Assembly: GCA_030015575.1 (NCBI GenBank)
Contig: JASDDO010000006.1
Coordinates: 206,403,632 to 206,467,631 of the forward strand
Reading direction: 5' to 3'
Source of the DNA: Agapanthus africanus
Lineage: Eukaryota; Streptophyta; Magnoliopsida; Asparagales; Amaryllidaceae
Length of the DNA: 64,000 bases
The notes under the pieces: generated by a model
What the model was told of the DNA's origin: nothing
Database searches by the model: none
The model's input: only the letters and a program-made list of their open reading frames with translations
Shown: piece by piece, positions 11,275 to 24,562 of the stretch
How the letters are laid out: each line of letters opens with the position of its first letter
Numbering within the stretch: the first letter of the stretch is position 1
Made by a program: the position numbers and the translations under genes

Positions 11275-13367
11275 TGAAGGGTTTGTTTAGCACCCTATGA
11301 AGTGTTTTGAAGCATCACATGTCCAAAAGTTATGATTTTTATTGTCTAAACAAACACGCATATGGATCGATCCTAGAAAATTAGGTTTAGTAAACTTTAA
11401 GCTAACAAAAGTTAGGGTTTGAAGGCTACAACCTTTGTAGCTCCCGTTTTTGCTTCGCTCCTTAGGCTCTTTGGTGATGAGTCGAGGTCCTCTTGAACTC
11501 CCCTTGTGTCCACGACGATCCACCGCGGAGATCTCCGTCCAAGCTCGCTACTTCGTCAAACCGAATATAACACTCTAAACAAAACGGCTAAGCTTGTGTT
11601 GAATGTTGTTGTGGTTTTGGATCTCACTTCAAAAACCTTTCTTTGATTGTGTTTGACTCACTAGAAAAAACTAGAGAGGAGAAGATCAAGGAGGATGAAA
11701 ATGGTGGCTATTTCTTTTCAAGAGGTAAAATGATAACCATAAGGTTAAGCTTTTAAAAGAAATAAATATCACTATATATATTTATTCCTTTTTGACTCCA
11801 ACCATGATTAAATGATAGATGATTAATTTAACTTGGGTTTAGAATGATAAAGGAAAGGATAACCATGGTTTAGTGGTAGGTGAGCATGGTTAGGTTAGAA
11901 GAAGCATGTAGAAACTAGTATAATTATCCTTTCCTTTTCATTTTCTTTTTAAATCCATAATCAAATAATAATCCATTAAATAATCAATGGTGTGAGTCTT
12001 ATATTGCCACCATTTCCATATATAATCAACCATGATGGTTTGATGTATGTATGTGTACATGTATGCACATCTACATGTGCATGAAACTAGAAAAGAAGAA
12101 AGAAACACATGCATGCATGCATACATCCATCAAACCCTAGAAAAGTTTTAAGTGAGAAAACTAATGGTTAAATGATAAATCAACACTTGATTTATCAATC
12201 CGGTCATATCTCATATGACCCCACCAAAAGCAGTTCACCCGATCAATGTTCGGTATCATATACGCACATTTCAATCGGGTGCATGCGCATATCGCATATG
12301 CACACCACAACGTTTCGCCTGGACTGGGTAACTCCTCTGTGGGACTCTAAGACTCGTCAATACGCCGGCAGAGGGTAATGATCATATCAAGTACCCTCAA
12401 GCCGCAAGCGGTCAGCTAAACGTAACGGCCACCCGGGTATTGAGCGATCAGAAGACAACAAGCGAACCTGTTACAACTCCTGTCGAGCCATCCGGCAACA
12501 CTACCGTACAGTCCGGTCTCTTCGTCAGATATGCTGCATATCGAGCCTAGGGATGGTCACGTCGACCCCAATAACTCAATAAGTCGTGCCGGTGAATGGT
12601 CTATAACAGTTTGAGAAACTACTGATAACACTTATCAGCAAATCTCAGCAGCCCTGGCCAGGGACTTGCTGCTATAACCAGTCGGGCACAGTACAGCATC
12701 AACTCCCAATATCGGGAGAGACGAAACCCCTCCTATCGCTCATTGCCTTCGTGTGTCTCGGGACTGTACCCAACGGCCACCTGCTTGCACGACTCAGTAG
12801 AGCCGTGGTAAGGTGGTAATCAAAGTACAGTGGGAGAACACACAAGGCTCTATGACGATCTCGGGTCTACAGACTAACCTGTACCAGTGTCACCTGAGAA
12901 CTGCTATCCGACGATAGATATAATTCCATATAGGAGTTCTCGGCGAGTCCGTCCAGTGTACCCAGTCACCACTGAGCACCCGTATATGATCTTGATGTCA
13001 AACATCGATGAATGTGGGAACATCCATCGCCCATCGTATGGGTCTAGTATCATATACGCTAGTCTACTCTGGTATATCGATGCCCCGTCTCGATACACCT
13101 CCGACTAGGGACATTTCAGGATATGCTTATAGACTACAGATGTCCCACTAGTATGATCTCCATCATAATCAGAGTAGTCAAGCCGATATCCTTAGGGCTT
13201 TATCAGCATGTATGAATGAATAGAAGCATGATCAAATAAACATGTCAGATAAAGAAAAACCAGAAAGCATACTATCATGTCGAGCAAGAATGCAAAATGA
13301 ATATATATACATGTATAGATACATCCACTATCACATAATGGCCTCTACGGCATACATATATCCAACA
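11275..13367 (-). repeat. 5' LTR of Copia A2
   Basis: A 2093-bp LTR with TG...CA ends, bounded by the primer site on the left and by G sequence on the right. It contains the block common to all Copia LTRs of this window (a GGGACTCTAAGACTCGTC stretch followed by tracts rich in CGGT/ACCG). It pairs with 2744-4829. Confidence 0.9.
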
Positions 13368-15622
13368 GTGGCTAACTAGTTATGCGGTTGGATGTTCTTG
13401 CTAGGTTGTAGTCTTTTTGTCGCAAATCGGCAATGTTTGCACCGGTTTTTTTTTGAATGTAATGCTTACTAGTTTTTATAAAAATATTGTGATGAATTAT
13501 TTGCGATATCTTGATAATATTTTTGGCATATCCTATGACATTTAGGATGTGTGAGTGCGGATTTTTGAGTGATCGGGTTTTAGCTTTGCCGGGCGACCAA
13601 ATCGACGATTTAGTTAGTTTTTTCGCGTTTTTCGTGTGTGTTCCGCGCACCTTGTGCATGTTGTACATAGCTTGTGAACGTTAGTATTTTCGTTTGGGTT
13701 TTGCGTCGTTCTTGATTTGTAACCTTATGTTTGTATTGATGTAAATTCCAGGTTCGGTCGCGGAGGCTTCGGATGCGGCACGAAAAGGGGAAGCGGTGAT
13801 CGGACGTAGCCAGCTGAGGATTTCTGTGAGTAGATGTAACATCTACGGGGGACTATCGTTGGATGGCGCAAGTCGCCCGATAGTTTTAGTAACTTAAAAG
13901 ATTCTTAGTGATGTTAGTAATTAGGGGTGTAATACTTATATGATTATTTGCTGCATTCATGCCTTATATTGACATACATATACGAACCCATTCTATAGGA
14001 CACCTGCACCATTGCCAGGGTTTTTATATGCAGCACGAGCACTATTCATGCTTACACACACACCCTGGTAATTGCCATGCCACCACACTAGATAACCTTT
14101 AAATTGAAACCTTTTACTATAATTGACACTTACACATGTGCTATTGCTTTAATTTCTTAAAATGAAATCGTAGGATTGCTATTCATGTGCATGTGCTTCA
14201 TCATATTATTTGTTCATGCCTAATCTATTAACCACACATCACAACTTGATTATTGATACCATATGCATTCATTATCATTGACATATGCACTTATGAGGAT
14301 TTCTTGAGATTTTATGATATTTCTGGATTTCGGGGGAAAGCCGCAAAATTTCTAAACTTCTTATATTTTTAAAATATGTAAATTGTGGTTTTCTAGTGAT
14401 GTAAGTGTCGTCCACCATGAGTTTGCTGTGGTTTTGGAGATCCGTGTCGAGGAGTGGAGGAACCGTCACGGGTACATGGTGGGCACGGTATGGTACCCCG
14501 GGGCAAGATGAATGTGGTGTTGACGTTGAGCCTGGCAGGGGACGGATTACCAACCGGTGACTGTTTGGCACGGCGGATATCCAGAGGATACCGACCGTGG
14601 CCGCGAGATGATGAGATTTTGATATTGAGCTGGGTCAGCCGGATGGCTGAGGCCAAAGATACTATGACATGGATATATGAGATTTGTGATAGTTTTGAGG
14701 TGTCGTTGCTGGGCACAGGTTCTGGTTGATTCTATTGGTATTGTGCTGGTATTTCAAAAGAGATTCTTAAAGGGAAAAAAACATGATTTCTTATACTTAC
14801 ACATTCAGATCACGAGTTGATTCGCATTGCATTCATACCTGCTAGCATATTCATATGGCATACCTACCTGCTATTATGTCCTGCCTTACCTGTATTTTAG
14901 ATGCTAGGATACTTGTGTGCATGCTTTCGATAGCCTGTGTAGATGTTATTTATTACTCACGAGTTGGAAACTCACCCCCGTTGTGCCACAGCCTTTTTCA
15001 GGTCCGCTCCGTCAGTACAGTAGCTGCGGGCGCACTTGCTTCTTTTGCCTGGACCCGAGGTTTTGCTCTCAGGTGGGTCATATTATTATTTTTGCACCAC
15101 CCTGTGTATTCTTTGTATTTAGAGTACTCCATCTACTGTACCTACGAGTATTATTGTATATTGACCTAGAGATGAGACTGTGAGGTTTGTGGACTTTTAT
15201 GCTGTATTTTGGGGTCGAGCTCACTTGAGTCGACATGCTGTTTTTCTTATGCTTCATTATGATTATTTCGCATGTTGTTGCTTTACATTGCGTGGGATTT
15301 GTGACCGCCCTGTGGCGAAGAGCTAGCTCCCGCTTGGGGATGCCATATTTGTTGGATTCATATATATTCTTGTTGTACCCATTTTGGGGGCCAATATTTA
15401 CAAAGGAGACTTTGCCGAAATTTTCGGAAAAATTGGTATTGTTTTTAAAAAGGGTTTTATATGACTTATTTGATAAACTCGCTTTCAATTGATTGGGTTT
15501 TCTTCACTCTTTTGCTTATTTGGTTTTGGTTTCTGGGCTTTGGCTTACTTATTTTACGGATGTCTTGAGACGTTTCGTAAACTTAAGTGCCAGTCACGTT
15601 CCGTACCCTGCGGGTCGTGACA
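13368..15622 (+). repeat. G: right part of a long Gypsy-type LTR
   Basis: This 2.25-kb non-coding stretch ends in GGGTCGTGACA at 15622. Read on the plus strand it resembles the reverse complement of the F LTR (44145 onward), at very roughly 65%. Shared landmarks are ACTCACGAGTTGG then ACTCACCCCCG (about 14956-14982), GGCGAAGAGCTAGCTCCCGC (about 15315) and a GTACCCCGGGGC stretch (about 14495). No primer site follows 15622, so it is either a 3' LTR or a solo LTR. Its left part lies beyond the A array, outside the window. No protein is encoded. Confidence 0.65.
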
Positions 15623-15869
15623 CCGGCCTCCTCGGATTTTCAGGCCTTGTGCTCTGCCAAAATCCGCCGACAGGGTCTCGTGTTTGGGGTGTGGTCTTGT
15701 GGTCATGTCAGTAGTCTTCTGCACTTGTTTAAATAATTTTTTTAGACACTTTAAAAAACAACATAGACTCAAAACTGCAGGGCAGTGAATCAGAGTTTTT
15801 TCGATTTCGATATGTTAACATTGTTTAAACAAGCTAGATTATGGGGGGTTAATGGGTGGCTCTGATACA
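15623..15869 (-). other. Copia leader/primer-site remnant
   Basis: A 247-bp stretch between the G LTR end and the E-left LTR start. It ends in GGCTCTGATAC (15858-15868), matching the complement of the tRNA-Met primer site for 11 bases, exactly where the primer site of a minus-strand Copia should be. I read it as the end of a Copia leader into which G inserted. It could instead be chance-placed target DNA. Confidence 0.45.
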
Positions 15870-17734
15870 TGCTGGGTTATGGGAGAACCCAGTCCATCGA
15901 ACCGTGGCCAAATACGGAACAAAAAATTTCTAAAACCCGGCGCTACCATTACCCGATTACCAAGATCGAAACCATTAACCCTAAAACTAGCAAACAAGAA
16001 AATAGATAGGAATGATTATACCTAATTAACCAAGTCCTTCGGGTCATCAATCATTTCCAAGCTCCTAGGGATGTTGCGGATCGACTTCGGTCACCGGTCT
16101 TCCTTCATCTCCGATGATCCACCCGAGCGAAACCGCGCAAGCTCCAGGTTCGCATAGCGGACCAACCGAACCTCCAAGATTGCTAGTAGTAGAGAGTGGG
16201 GTGGTGTAAGATAGTGTCACTAAAATTCTTTCTCTCATCCATGAGCTCAAGTGAGAAACAATTGAAGATGAAGAAGAGGTGAGCAAATGAGATGGCATGA
16301 GCAAAAATGACTAAGTATTTTTGTGTGAGCATGAAAGTGAGAGAGTGTGTAGAGCACCAAGTGAATCATCAAAAATGAGCAAGCATCACCACCCTAAAGT
16401 GGCCGCCCCCCCTCTCATGCCCTCACAAAAAATCTTATTCCCATTTTCAATAAACAAATGCACCATACTAATCATTACATGCACAAGCCCATATATTGAC
16501 CTAAAGCCCATGCCTTGCCATGTCACCATTTCCACCACATTTATAACATGTGATTTTCTAAAGAAAATCAATAATGAGGTGGCATCTTTTAGAATCCTAA
16601 CCATATAAATATGGAATACTTCCCGGTATATGTATCGAAATACACATACGCGTATTCGTACGAAAATACGAATAGCCAAGAGGGAAAATGAAGAGTGAGA
16701 AATAATACCAGAATATATATATATATATACATATATAAATTATTAAATCAAAACTTGATTCAACAATCCGGCTTAATCCTAAGCCGCTAGTATTAATAAC
16801 CGTCCGATTAAAGTCTGTGCAGCCTGTGCACATATTTAATCAGACACCTGTATGTTTCAACATACGTCATCTACACCATATCGCCTGAACTGTGAAAACC
16901 CTCTGTGTGGCACTCTAAAGACTCGTCAATACGTTGGCAGTGGGTTTAACCTCAAGCACGTCAGCGGCACTAGCTGTACGTAATGGCTACCCTGGTATTG
17001 AGCGAAAGGAAGGACGACGAGCAAACTCATCCAAACCCCTACTGAGCCTGTCAGTGACAATATCCGTACAGTCCGGTCTGTTCGTCGAAGAGTATCGCAT
17101 ATCGAGTCTAGGGGTGGATAAAGTCAGACCTCTAACAACGCGATAATTCGTGTCGGTATGAAAACCCATCACTACCAGAGAAACTATCGATCCTGGATCG
17201 GTAATTCTCACATACCCCGGCCGAGAATTTGTAGTGATGGCCACCCGTGCACTTGTGCGACATCAACCCCCAATACTGGGAGAGACGAATCCGTGACGAT
17301 CCGCTCACTGCCTCCATGTGGCTCGGGACTGTACCCAACTAAAACCTATTTACACGACTCCTTTGAGCCGTGGTTAGGTAGTAATCAAAGTACAATGGGA
17401 ACTCATACGAGACAAACGACGATCTCAGGTCGACAGACTAACCTGTCCACATAGGGAAGTGCCATCTGACTATAGGTATAATACCAATTAGCATGTTCCC
17501 GGCGAATCCTTCCAGTGTACTCATAACCCAGTGAGCACCTGTATACTATCTTAGGTGAACAACTAACACCAATGGTTTGTGAGACCGGCCACCGCCCCTC
17601 ATCAGGGTCTAGATAAGTATACACCAGTCTACACTGGAGTATCGATGCCCAGTCTCGATACTCCCACGACCAAGGACATTTAAGGATGTGCTTATAGACC
17701 CCCAGCTCCCACGTATGTGATCAACATCACAAGG
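15870..17734 (-). repeat. E-left Copia LTR, first part (split by C)
   Basis: Starts TGCTGGGTTATGGG next to a primer-site remnant. It carries the Copia LTR core seen in A, C and D (CTCTAAAGACTCGTCAATACG near 16912, and blocks rich in CCGGTC/TACAGTCCGG near 17066). It continues without loss at 28056-28232 after removal of C and one copy of its duplication CAAGG. The total is about 2.04 kb, the same size as the other Copia LTRs here. Confidence 0.8.
17730..17734. repeat. Target-site duplication of C, left
   Basis: CAAGG, matched by CAAGG at 28051-28055. Confidence 0.9.
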
Positions 17735-19683
17735 TGTAGGGTTTCCTTATAGCCTCATAAAGGGTTTGGAAGCATCATACATGCCACAATTTAATTTTTG
17801 AGGTGCTAAGCAAACTTAACTCGGAATCGAACTAGAAATATAGGGTAACAATTATAGTATCACAAAGTAAAGTTAATCTATGACTAAGTGGAGAGACTAC
17901 AACCTTTGTAGACCACCTAGGGTTTGAATGAGCTAGCTTAAACCTCCTCCACGCCCACGACGATCCACCCAGAGTTCCTTTGCTCAAAGCCCCTAGCTCC
18001 AATAGATCACAAAGAAGATGAAGCAAACAAACTACACCAAGGGGCTAAAGAAGTGTAGTTTGATGATATGGTTGTGTTCTCATATAAAAACCATTTCTTT
18101 CTTTTAACCTCACTCGATTTATAAAACTCAAGAGAGGGCCAGAGAGAGGAAGATGAAGATGGTAACCATTTTCTTTTGGATGAAAAAGATAATGATAAAG
18201 ATAATGAGAGAGAGAGAGATAAATATCAAGTATAAATATCTAAACTCAAACCATGGTTAATAAAAATATCTAGATATTTTAGAATGAGAAAAATAACAAA
18301 GGAAAAATAAACCATAGTTTAATTTTGGTCAAGTAAAGAAAAGTCAACAATGATGAATAATCAATTTTCCTTTTCTCATTCTAATATATACAAATATATT
18401 TACTTTCCATGTATTTCTTATATTGCCATCTTTGATGTATCATCAACCATGATACTAATGCATGTATGTATGTCTGAATGCACATCAACTTGTACATATA
18501 CATGCATGCATCCATCATAAAGAAAATGTTTATTTAAATGAGATAAAAGTCAATATTAAATCAACACTTGATTTAATAAACCGGTCATATCTCATACGAC
18601 CCGACCAATATAAAACACCCGATTAAAACACGGCATCATATACACGTATTTAATCGAGCACCTGCACATATCTCATATGTACACCACATCGTTTCGCCAC
18701 AGCCAGGAAACTCCTATGTGGGACTCTAAGACTCGTCAATACGCCGGCAATAGGTGATGATCAAATCAAACACCTACAAGCCACAAGCGGTCAGCTAAAC
18801 GTAACGGCTACCCGGGTATTGAGCGATCAGAAGAAGAACAAGCGAACCTGTCAAAACTCCCGTCAATCCAACTGGCAACACTTACCGTACAGTGCGGTCT
18901 CTTCGTCAGATATGCGCATATCAAGTCTAGGGATGGAATCATCGACCCGAATAACTCAATAAGTCATGCCGGTATATGGTCTACAACAAATCGAGAAACT
19001 ACTGTTAGCACTTATCAGTAATATCTTAGCAGCCCTAGTCAGGGACTTCCTGTTATAGCCAATCGTGCACAGCACAGCATCAACCCCCAATACCGGGAGA
19101 AACGAAACCCCTCCTATCGCTCATTGCCTCCATATGCCTCGGGACTGTATCCAAAATCCACCTGTTTGTACGACTCAGTAGAGCCATAGTAGGGTAGAGA
19201 TCAAGATACAGTGGGAGGACACACAAGACTCTATGGCGATCTCGGGTCTACAGACTAACCTATACCAGTGTCACCTGAGAACTGCTATCCTACGTATGAT
19301 ATAATACCACATAGGAGTTCTCGATTAGTCCGTTCAGTGTACCCAGTCTCACTGAGCACCCGTATACAATCTTTGGTTTCACCACACCAGACGGATATGA
19401 TATCATCCATCGCCCATCATATGGAACAAGAATGGTATACGCTAGTCTACACTGGAATATCGATGCTCTGTCTCGATATACCCATGACTAGGAACATTTC
19501 GAAGATATGCTTATAAACTACAGGTGTCCCACTAGTATGATCCACATCATAATCCCAGTAGTCAAGCCAATATCCTTAGGGCTTTATCAACATGTACCAA
19601 ATGATTAAAAACATGATCAAGTGAACATATGATAAAGAGAAACCAGATAGAATACTATCATGTCGAGCAAGACTGTCCTATGA

Positions 19684-19724
<41 letters not shown>

Positions 19725-19780
19725 CACATCAGTACATACACTATCACATAATGGCCTCTAGGGCATACATATATCCAACA
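17735..19780 (-). repeat. 3' LTR of Copia C
   Basis: 2046 bp. The plus strand starts TGTAGGGTTTCC and ends ATATCCAACA. It pairs with 26019-28050 and contains an AT dinucleotide run at 19684-19725. Confidence 0.92.
19684..19725. repeat. (AT)n microsatellite
   Basis: A nearly uninterrupted AT run in the C 3' LTR. The paired LTR has a shorter run at 27966-27988, showing length change since insertion. Confidence 0.85.
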
Positions 19781-19794
19781 ATCTCCCACTGGCA

Positions 19795-22700
19795 CTAAGG
19801 CCAATTATTGGCGTATCTCTTTCCCAACATCTCAAAAAGTCGCTCATGCTGCGGCTGAGGGATGGCCTTGGTGAATGGACCCGCAGTGTTGTTCTTTGTA
19901 TCTACTCTCTTAATCTCGATCTCGTGGCAATCAACTATCTTCCGGATCACATGATATCGCCTCAGGATGTGTCTGGACTTCTGATGGGACCTGTGCTCTT
20001 TGGCCAACGCCATAGCCCTATTATTGTCATAGTACAAAGGTATTGGATCAATAATGGTTGGAACTACTCCTAGCTCCGAAATGAACTTCCTCATCCAGAC
20101 GGCTTCCTTGGCAGTATCATTTGTAGCAATGTACTCTTCTTCCATCGTTGAGTCTGCAACAGTATCCTGTTAGGAACTCTTCCAACTTACCGTCCCTCCA
20201 TTGAGGGTAAATGCAAACCCTGAAATAGACTTGATGTCATCCTTGTCACTCTGGAAGCTCGAATAGGTAAAGCCCTCCATTTGGAGATCCCCGTTACCAT
20301 ACACCAAGAACAATTCTTTAGTCCTTCGCAAGTACTTAAGAATGTTCTTCACGGCAGTCCAGTGATTCTCCCCTGGGTTTGACTGATACCTGCTTACTAT
20401 ACTAAGTTCATAAGCTACATCAGGGCGTGTACAGAACATCGCATACATTATCGATCCTACGGCCGAAGCATAGGGAATAATGCTCATGCGAGCTCTCTCT
20501 TCATCAGACTTTGGGCAATCATCCTTGGAGAGAGTGACTCCGGGGCAAGCGGGTAAGGCAGTCCGCTTGGAGTCTTCCATACTGAACCTCTTTAGGATGG
20601 TGTTGATGTACTTGGTTTGGGACAATCCCAATAACCGTTTGGATCTATCCCTATAGATCCATATGCCCAATATGTACATGGCATCACCCCGGTCCTTCAT
20701 GGAGAACCTTTGTGATAAGAATGATTTGACCGACTGTAGCATAAGAATGTCATTTCCTATCAGAAGTATGTCATCTACGTACAATACGAGGAATGCGACA
20801 GTTCTCCCTATAGTCTTCTTATAAACAAAAAGTTCATCTGGATTTTTGATGAAATCAAACTCTTTGATAGCATCATCAAAACAGATGTTCCAACTCCGTG
20901 ATGCCTGCTTTAATCCATAAATGGATTTAAGCAACTTACAGGCTTTTCAGATGCTCCCACTATCAATGAAGCCCTCTGGCTGATCCATATAAACGCATTC
21001 ATCTAAATCACCATTTAGAAATGCAGTTTTCACGTCCATCTGCTAGATTTCATAATCGTAGTGAGCAGCAATAGCAAGTAGGATCCGAATGGATATAAGC
21101 ATAGCTACAGGAGAGAAAGTCTCGTCATAGTCCAAACTTGGTCTTTGACGAAAGCCTTTCGCTACCAACATTGCCTTATAGGTCTCTACCTTTCCATCTA
21201 CACCGATCTTTTTTTTTAAAGATCCATTTGCAGCCTACAGGTTTTATCCCGGATGGTACATTCTCCAAAGTTCATACTTTGTTGTTGTACATGGACTCCA
21301 TTTCGGATCTCATGGCATCCAGCCATTTCACGGAGTCACCACTCGTGATAGCTTGATGAAAACTGGCAGGATCATCATCATCAATGATGCAATCTTCTCT
21401 ATCACAATCAATGAGAAAACCGTAGTATCTCTCCGGTGGGCAAGAAGTCCTTCTAGATCTACGGAGTAGCTGAGGTTCATTAGATTCTGTTACAACATCT
21501 GGTTCAGCCAAGTCGTCATTTTTGTAACTTGTGTTTCTAGAACCTCTTCTAGATCTACCACATTGCCATCAACATCATTTGGAAAAATCACATTTTCTAA
21601 AAATGCGGCATACTGAGAAACAAACACTTTTTGTTCCTTCTTGTGGTAGAATTGATACCCAAACGAATGTTTTGGATATCCCACAAATATACATTTGACC
21701 GATCGTGTCTCGAGTTTGTCTGGATTCTACTTTTTGACAAAAGCCGGACAACCCTAAATCATAACTCGTTTAAGAGATGGTCTCTTCCCATGCCATATCT
21801 CATATGGAGTGGTAGACACAGTCTTGGTTAGAACTTTATTTAACAGAAACACTGCAGTCTCCAATGCATGCCGCCAAAACGAGAGGGGTAACTCAGAATC
21901 ACTCATCATGGATTGTACCATATCTAATAGGGTACAATTCCGTCGCTCTGACACACCGTTATGCTGTGGTGTGTAAGGGGAGTGAGCTGAGAGAGAATCC
22001 CATTCTCTTTTAGGAAGTCCAAGAACTCAGTACTTAAGTACTCTCCACCTCGATCTGATCGAAGTATCTTGATTCTCATTCCTGTTTGGTTTTCTACTTC
22101 AAGTTTGTACTCCTTGAATTTCTCGAAAGCTTCAGACTTATATTTTATCAAAAACACATGATCGAATCTTGAGAAATCATCAGTAAAAGTTATAAAGTAA
22201 GAAAAACCGCCTCTTGCATGTGTAGACATTGGCCCATATACATCACTATGTATGAGGCCTAGGAGCTCAGTAGCTCTTTCTCCGTGTCAAGTAAACGGAG
22301 TTTTGGTCATTTTACCTTTGATACAAGACTGGCAAGTTGCATAAGATTTATACTCAAAAGAATTTAAATATCCATCTTTATGAAGCTTGTTTAGTCTTGT
22401 TTCATTAATATGACCAAGTCTACAATGCCAAAGAAAAGTTTCATTTATATCTGAAAATTTTCTTTTACTTGTGTGTTGAATGTTGAAAACTGTGTGTTGA
22501 TTAAGGACGTATATCCCGTTATTAAGTATACCACAACCAATCAACTCTTGATTAAGTCTAATGTTCATAACATTGTGTTGCACAGCAAAATGATATCCTT
22601 CATTTTCTAACAAAGAAACGGATATAATATTACAAAGTATACTTGGCACAAAATAACATGGGTTCAAAAGCAATATACAACCCGACGGCAACCCTGGGTG

Positions 22701-23723
22701 ATACTCTCCCACTAAAACTGCATTTACATTGGAACCGTTTCCAACCTAGAGAGTATGATAACCTATCTTCAAAACTCTGCTATTTCTCAACACCTGCACA
22801 GAATTGCAAATATGAGAACCCGAATCGGTATCTAATACCCAGGAAGCAGAGTTAATAGAAAAACAGTTTTCAATTACGAACACACCTGAAGCTGAAGCAT
22901 AACCATGCTTCTTCTTGAGTTCAAGGTACTCAGTACAGTTCCACTTCCAGTGTCCCGTCTTTTTGCAGTGGAAACATTCTTCTTTCCCCGATTCCCCAAC
23001 ATTGGACTTGTCTTTCCCCTTAACCTTTTTGACTCCACCCTTAGGTTTGATGGGTTTCTTCTTCATCTTTCCCTTGGCCTTAGCCTTCGGGCGAGAGGAG
23101 GAAGATGGTCCAGCATACAAAACGGGAGTCTTTACTAACTTCAGCGTGCTCTCTGCACTCCTTAACATATTAAGGAGTTCAGGTAGTTCCTTCTCCATGT
23201 TGTGCATGTTGAAGTTAACTATAAATTGAGCAAAGGTGGAGGGGAGAGACTGCAGAATAATATCCGTATATTGCTCATTGTCCATTGTCTACCCAAGGTC
23301 GTCAAGCTCTTCTATGAGAGCTATCATCTTCAGAACATGGTCTCCTACTGCTGTGCGAGGGGCCATTCGCATCTGAAACACCTTTCTGGATGCTTCGTAT
23401 CGTATTTCGCGAGATTGCTCTCCATACAACTCTTTTGTATGGAGGAATATGGCTTGTACGTCCATATTCTCGTGCTACTTCTGATGTGTGTTATCCATCG
23501 ATGTAAGCATGAGGCATTTAGCCGTGGCACAGTCAGCGTCCCATGCCTTGCGGATTTCCTTATCCGCAATTAAAGGTTTAGGACCTAGGATGGGCGGGGT
23601 TGAAGCCGTGAGGACATATGATACCTTATCATAAGTTAAGGCAATGTTTAGATTCCTCAGCCAGTCTTTATAATTGGTCCCATTCAGTTTATTTTTATCT
23701 AGTAGAAGCTTGAGTCCAGTCAT
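19795..23723 (-). pseudogene. Copia gag-pol remnant of C
   Basis: Remnant in Copia order. Gag starts at 23723 (Met-Thr-Gly-Leu-Lys), with a zinc knuckle Cys-Phe-His-Cys to Asn-Cys at about 22935-22980 and a protease Leu-Asp-Thr motif near 22825. The pre-integrase motif Cys-Arg-Leu-Gly-His-Ile-Asn lies near 22420 and the integrase core near 22050. Reverse transcriptase Tyr-Val-Asp-Asp-Ile-Leu lies near 20775. RNase H with Asn-Asn-Arg-Ala-Met-Ala-Leu and Lys-Ser-Arg-His-Ile lies near 19960-20030. The protein resembles A2 more than D or E. It is broken in about ten places and cannot be active. Confidence 0.9.
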
Positions 23724-24164
23724 TGGTATCTTCCATTAAGAGAGAGAAAAGAATACACTCAGCGAAAGCTCTTGCAAAGATCAGATTGGTTATTATCTTT
23801 TCTAATTGATTTCTCCCACTGTTTTTTATCAAATTTTCTTTAAAACCTTTTAAAAAGAAAACTAGCCGGGATTAATTACATTCTACAACTTCGCTAACCG
23901 TTCAGCCAGGCCGGTGCCGGTACTTGAGGGAGCTTCCCCGTGCTTTCGCACGGACCTAATTAAAATAAACCCCATCTTCCCAGAGGCGTAGCCCCGTTTG
24001 ACACCTTTCTAGACACCTAATGGGTTAGCTAATTGTAAAGTGCAAAACTCTCCCGGGAGAAACTTTTGCTCACAGTGGGATCGGGATCCAACTATCATAT
24101 AGAAGGTATGCAATCTAATTGCAAATTTCAACTCTTGAAATTCCCGATATTATTTTTACCCCTA

Positions 24165-24373
24165 GTACTCATGACCATAACTATGGTCAACATATCATAA
24201 GTACTAGTCAAGTTCTTCCCGTCATTTCATGATTTACTAGACCAACCCACATGACCCTTAACTAAAGTCAACATAATCAAATGAATGTCCTAACTAATCT
24301 ACATCATATGCAGTGTAGGAAGACATCACTTAGCTACCGTACACCGCGCCTTAACTATAGTCAAAATACGCAG
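24165..24373 (-). other. Three stem-loops in leader (C)
   Basis: Stem 1 pairs GTACTCATGA (24165-24174) with TCATAAGTAC (24195-24204), using one wobble in the sense RNA. Stem 3 pairs about 24343-24347 (CCGCG) with CGCAG (24369-24373), where A has CTACG/CGTAG. The loop core is like A. Confidence 0.5.
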
Positions 24374-24460
24374 CACGAATACTAAGTACTCTACTTCCTA
24401 AAATGATGGAGGGCTGCGGATAGTTTTTAAGAAAACTTTTAACTCTTTGAACTTGATATC

Positions 24461-24562
24461 GTTGTAGAATCCAATGGGTTTAAAAGGAGTGGCTTAAGCT
24501 CCGCATTTTGAAACTTACTTTTTCATAAAAGGCCGAATGTGTTTCAAATCCGATTCTACAAC
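24461..24562 (-). other. Long-range stem (C)
   Basis: GTTGTAGAATC (24461-24471) and GATTCTACAAC (24552-24562) are exact reverse complements, enclosing GGAG, TGGCTTAAG, CTCC as in A. Confidence 0.5.

Larger units (their letters stand above)
2744..13367 (-). mobile_element. Copia unit A2 (complete outline, fossil)
   Basis: Minus-strand Ty1/Copia element with both LTRs (2744-4829 and 11275-13367), primer site (11262-11273), leader (8771-11274), gag-pol (about 4844-8770) and polypurine tract (4830-4839), total about 10.6 kb. LTR divergence is about 1% by eye, so it is young. It is broken, with roughly three or four breaks in the coding part. Its left LTR is also the 5' LTR of A1, which makes a tandem array. 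The array lies inside the Gypsy-type LTR G; the right flank GTGGC (13368-13372) should be one half of the target duplication, with the other half outside the window. Confidence 0.9.
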
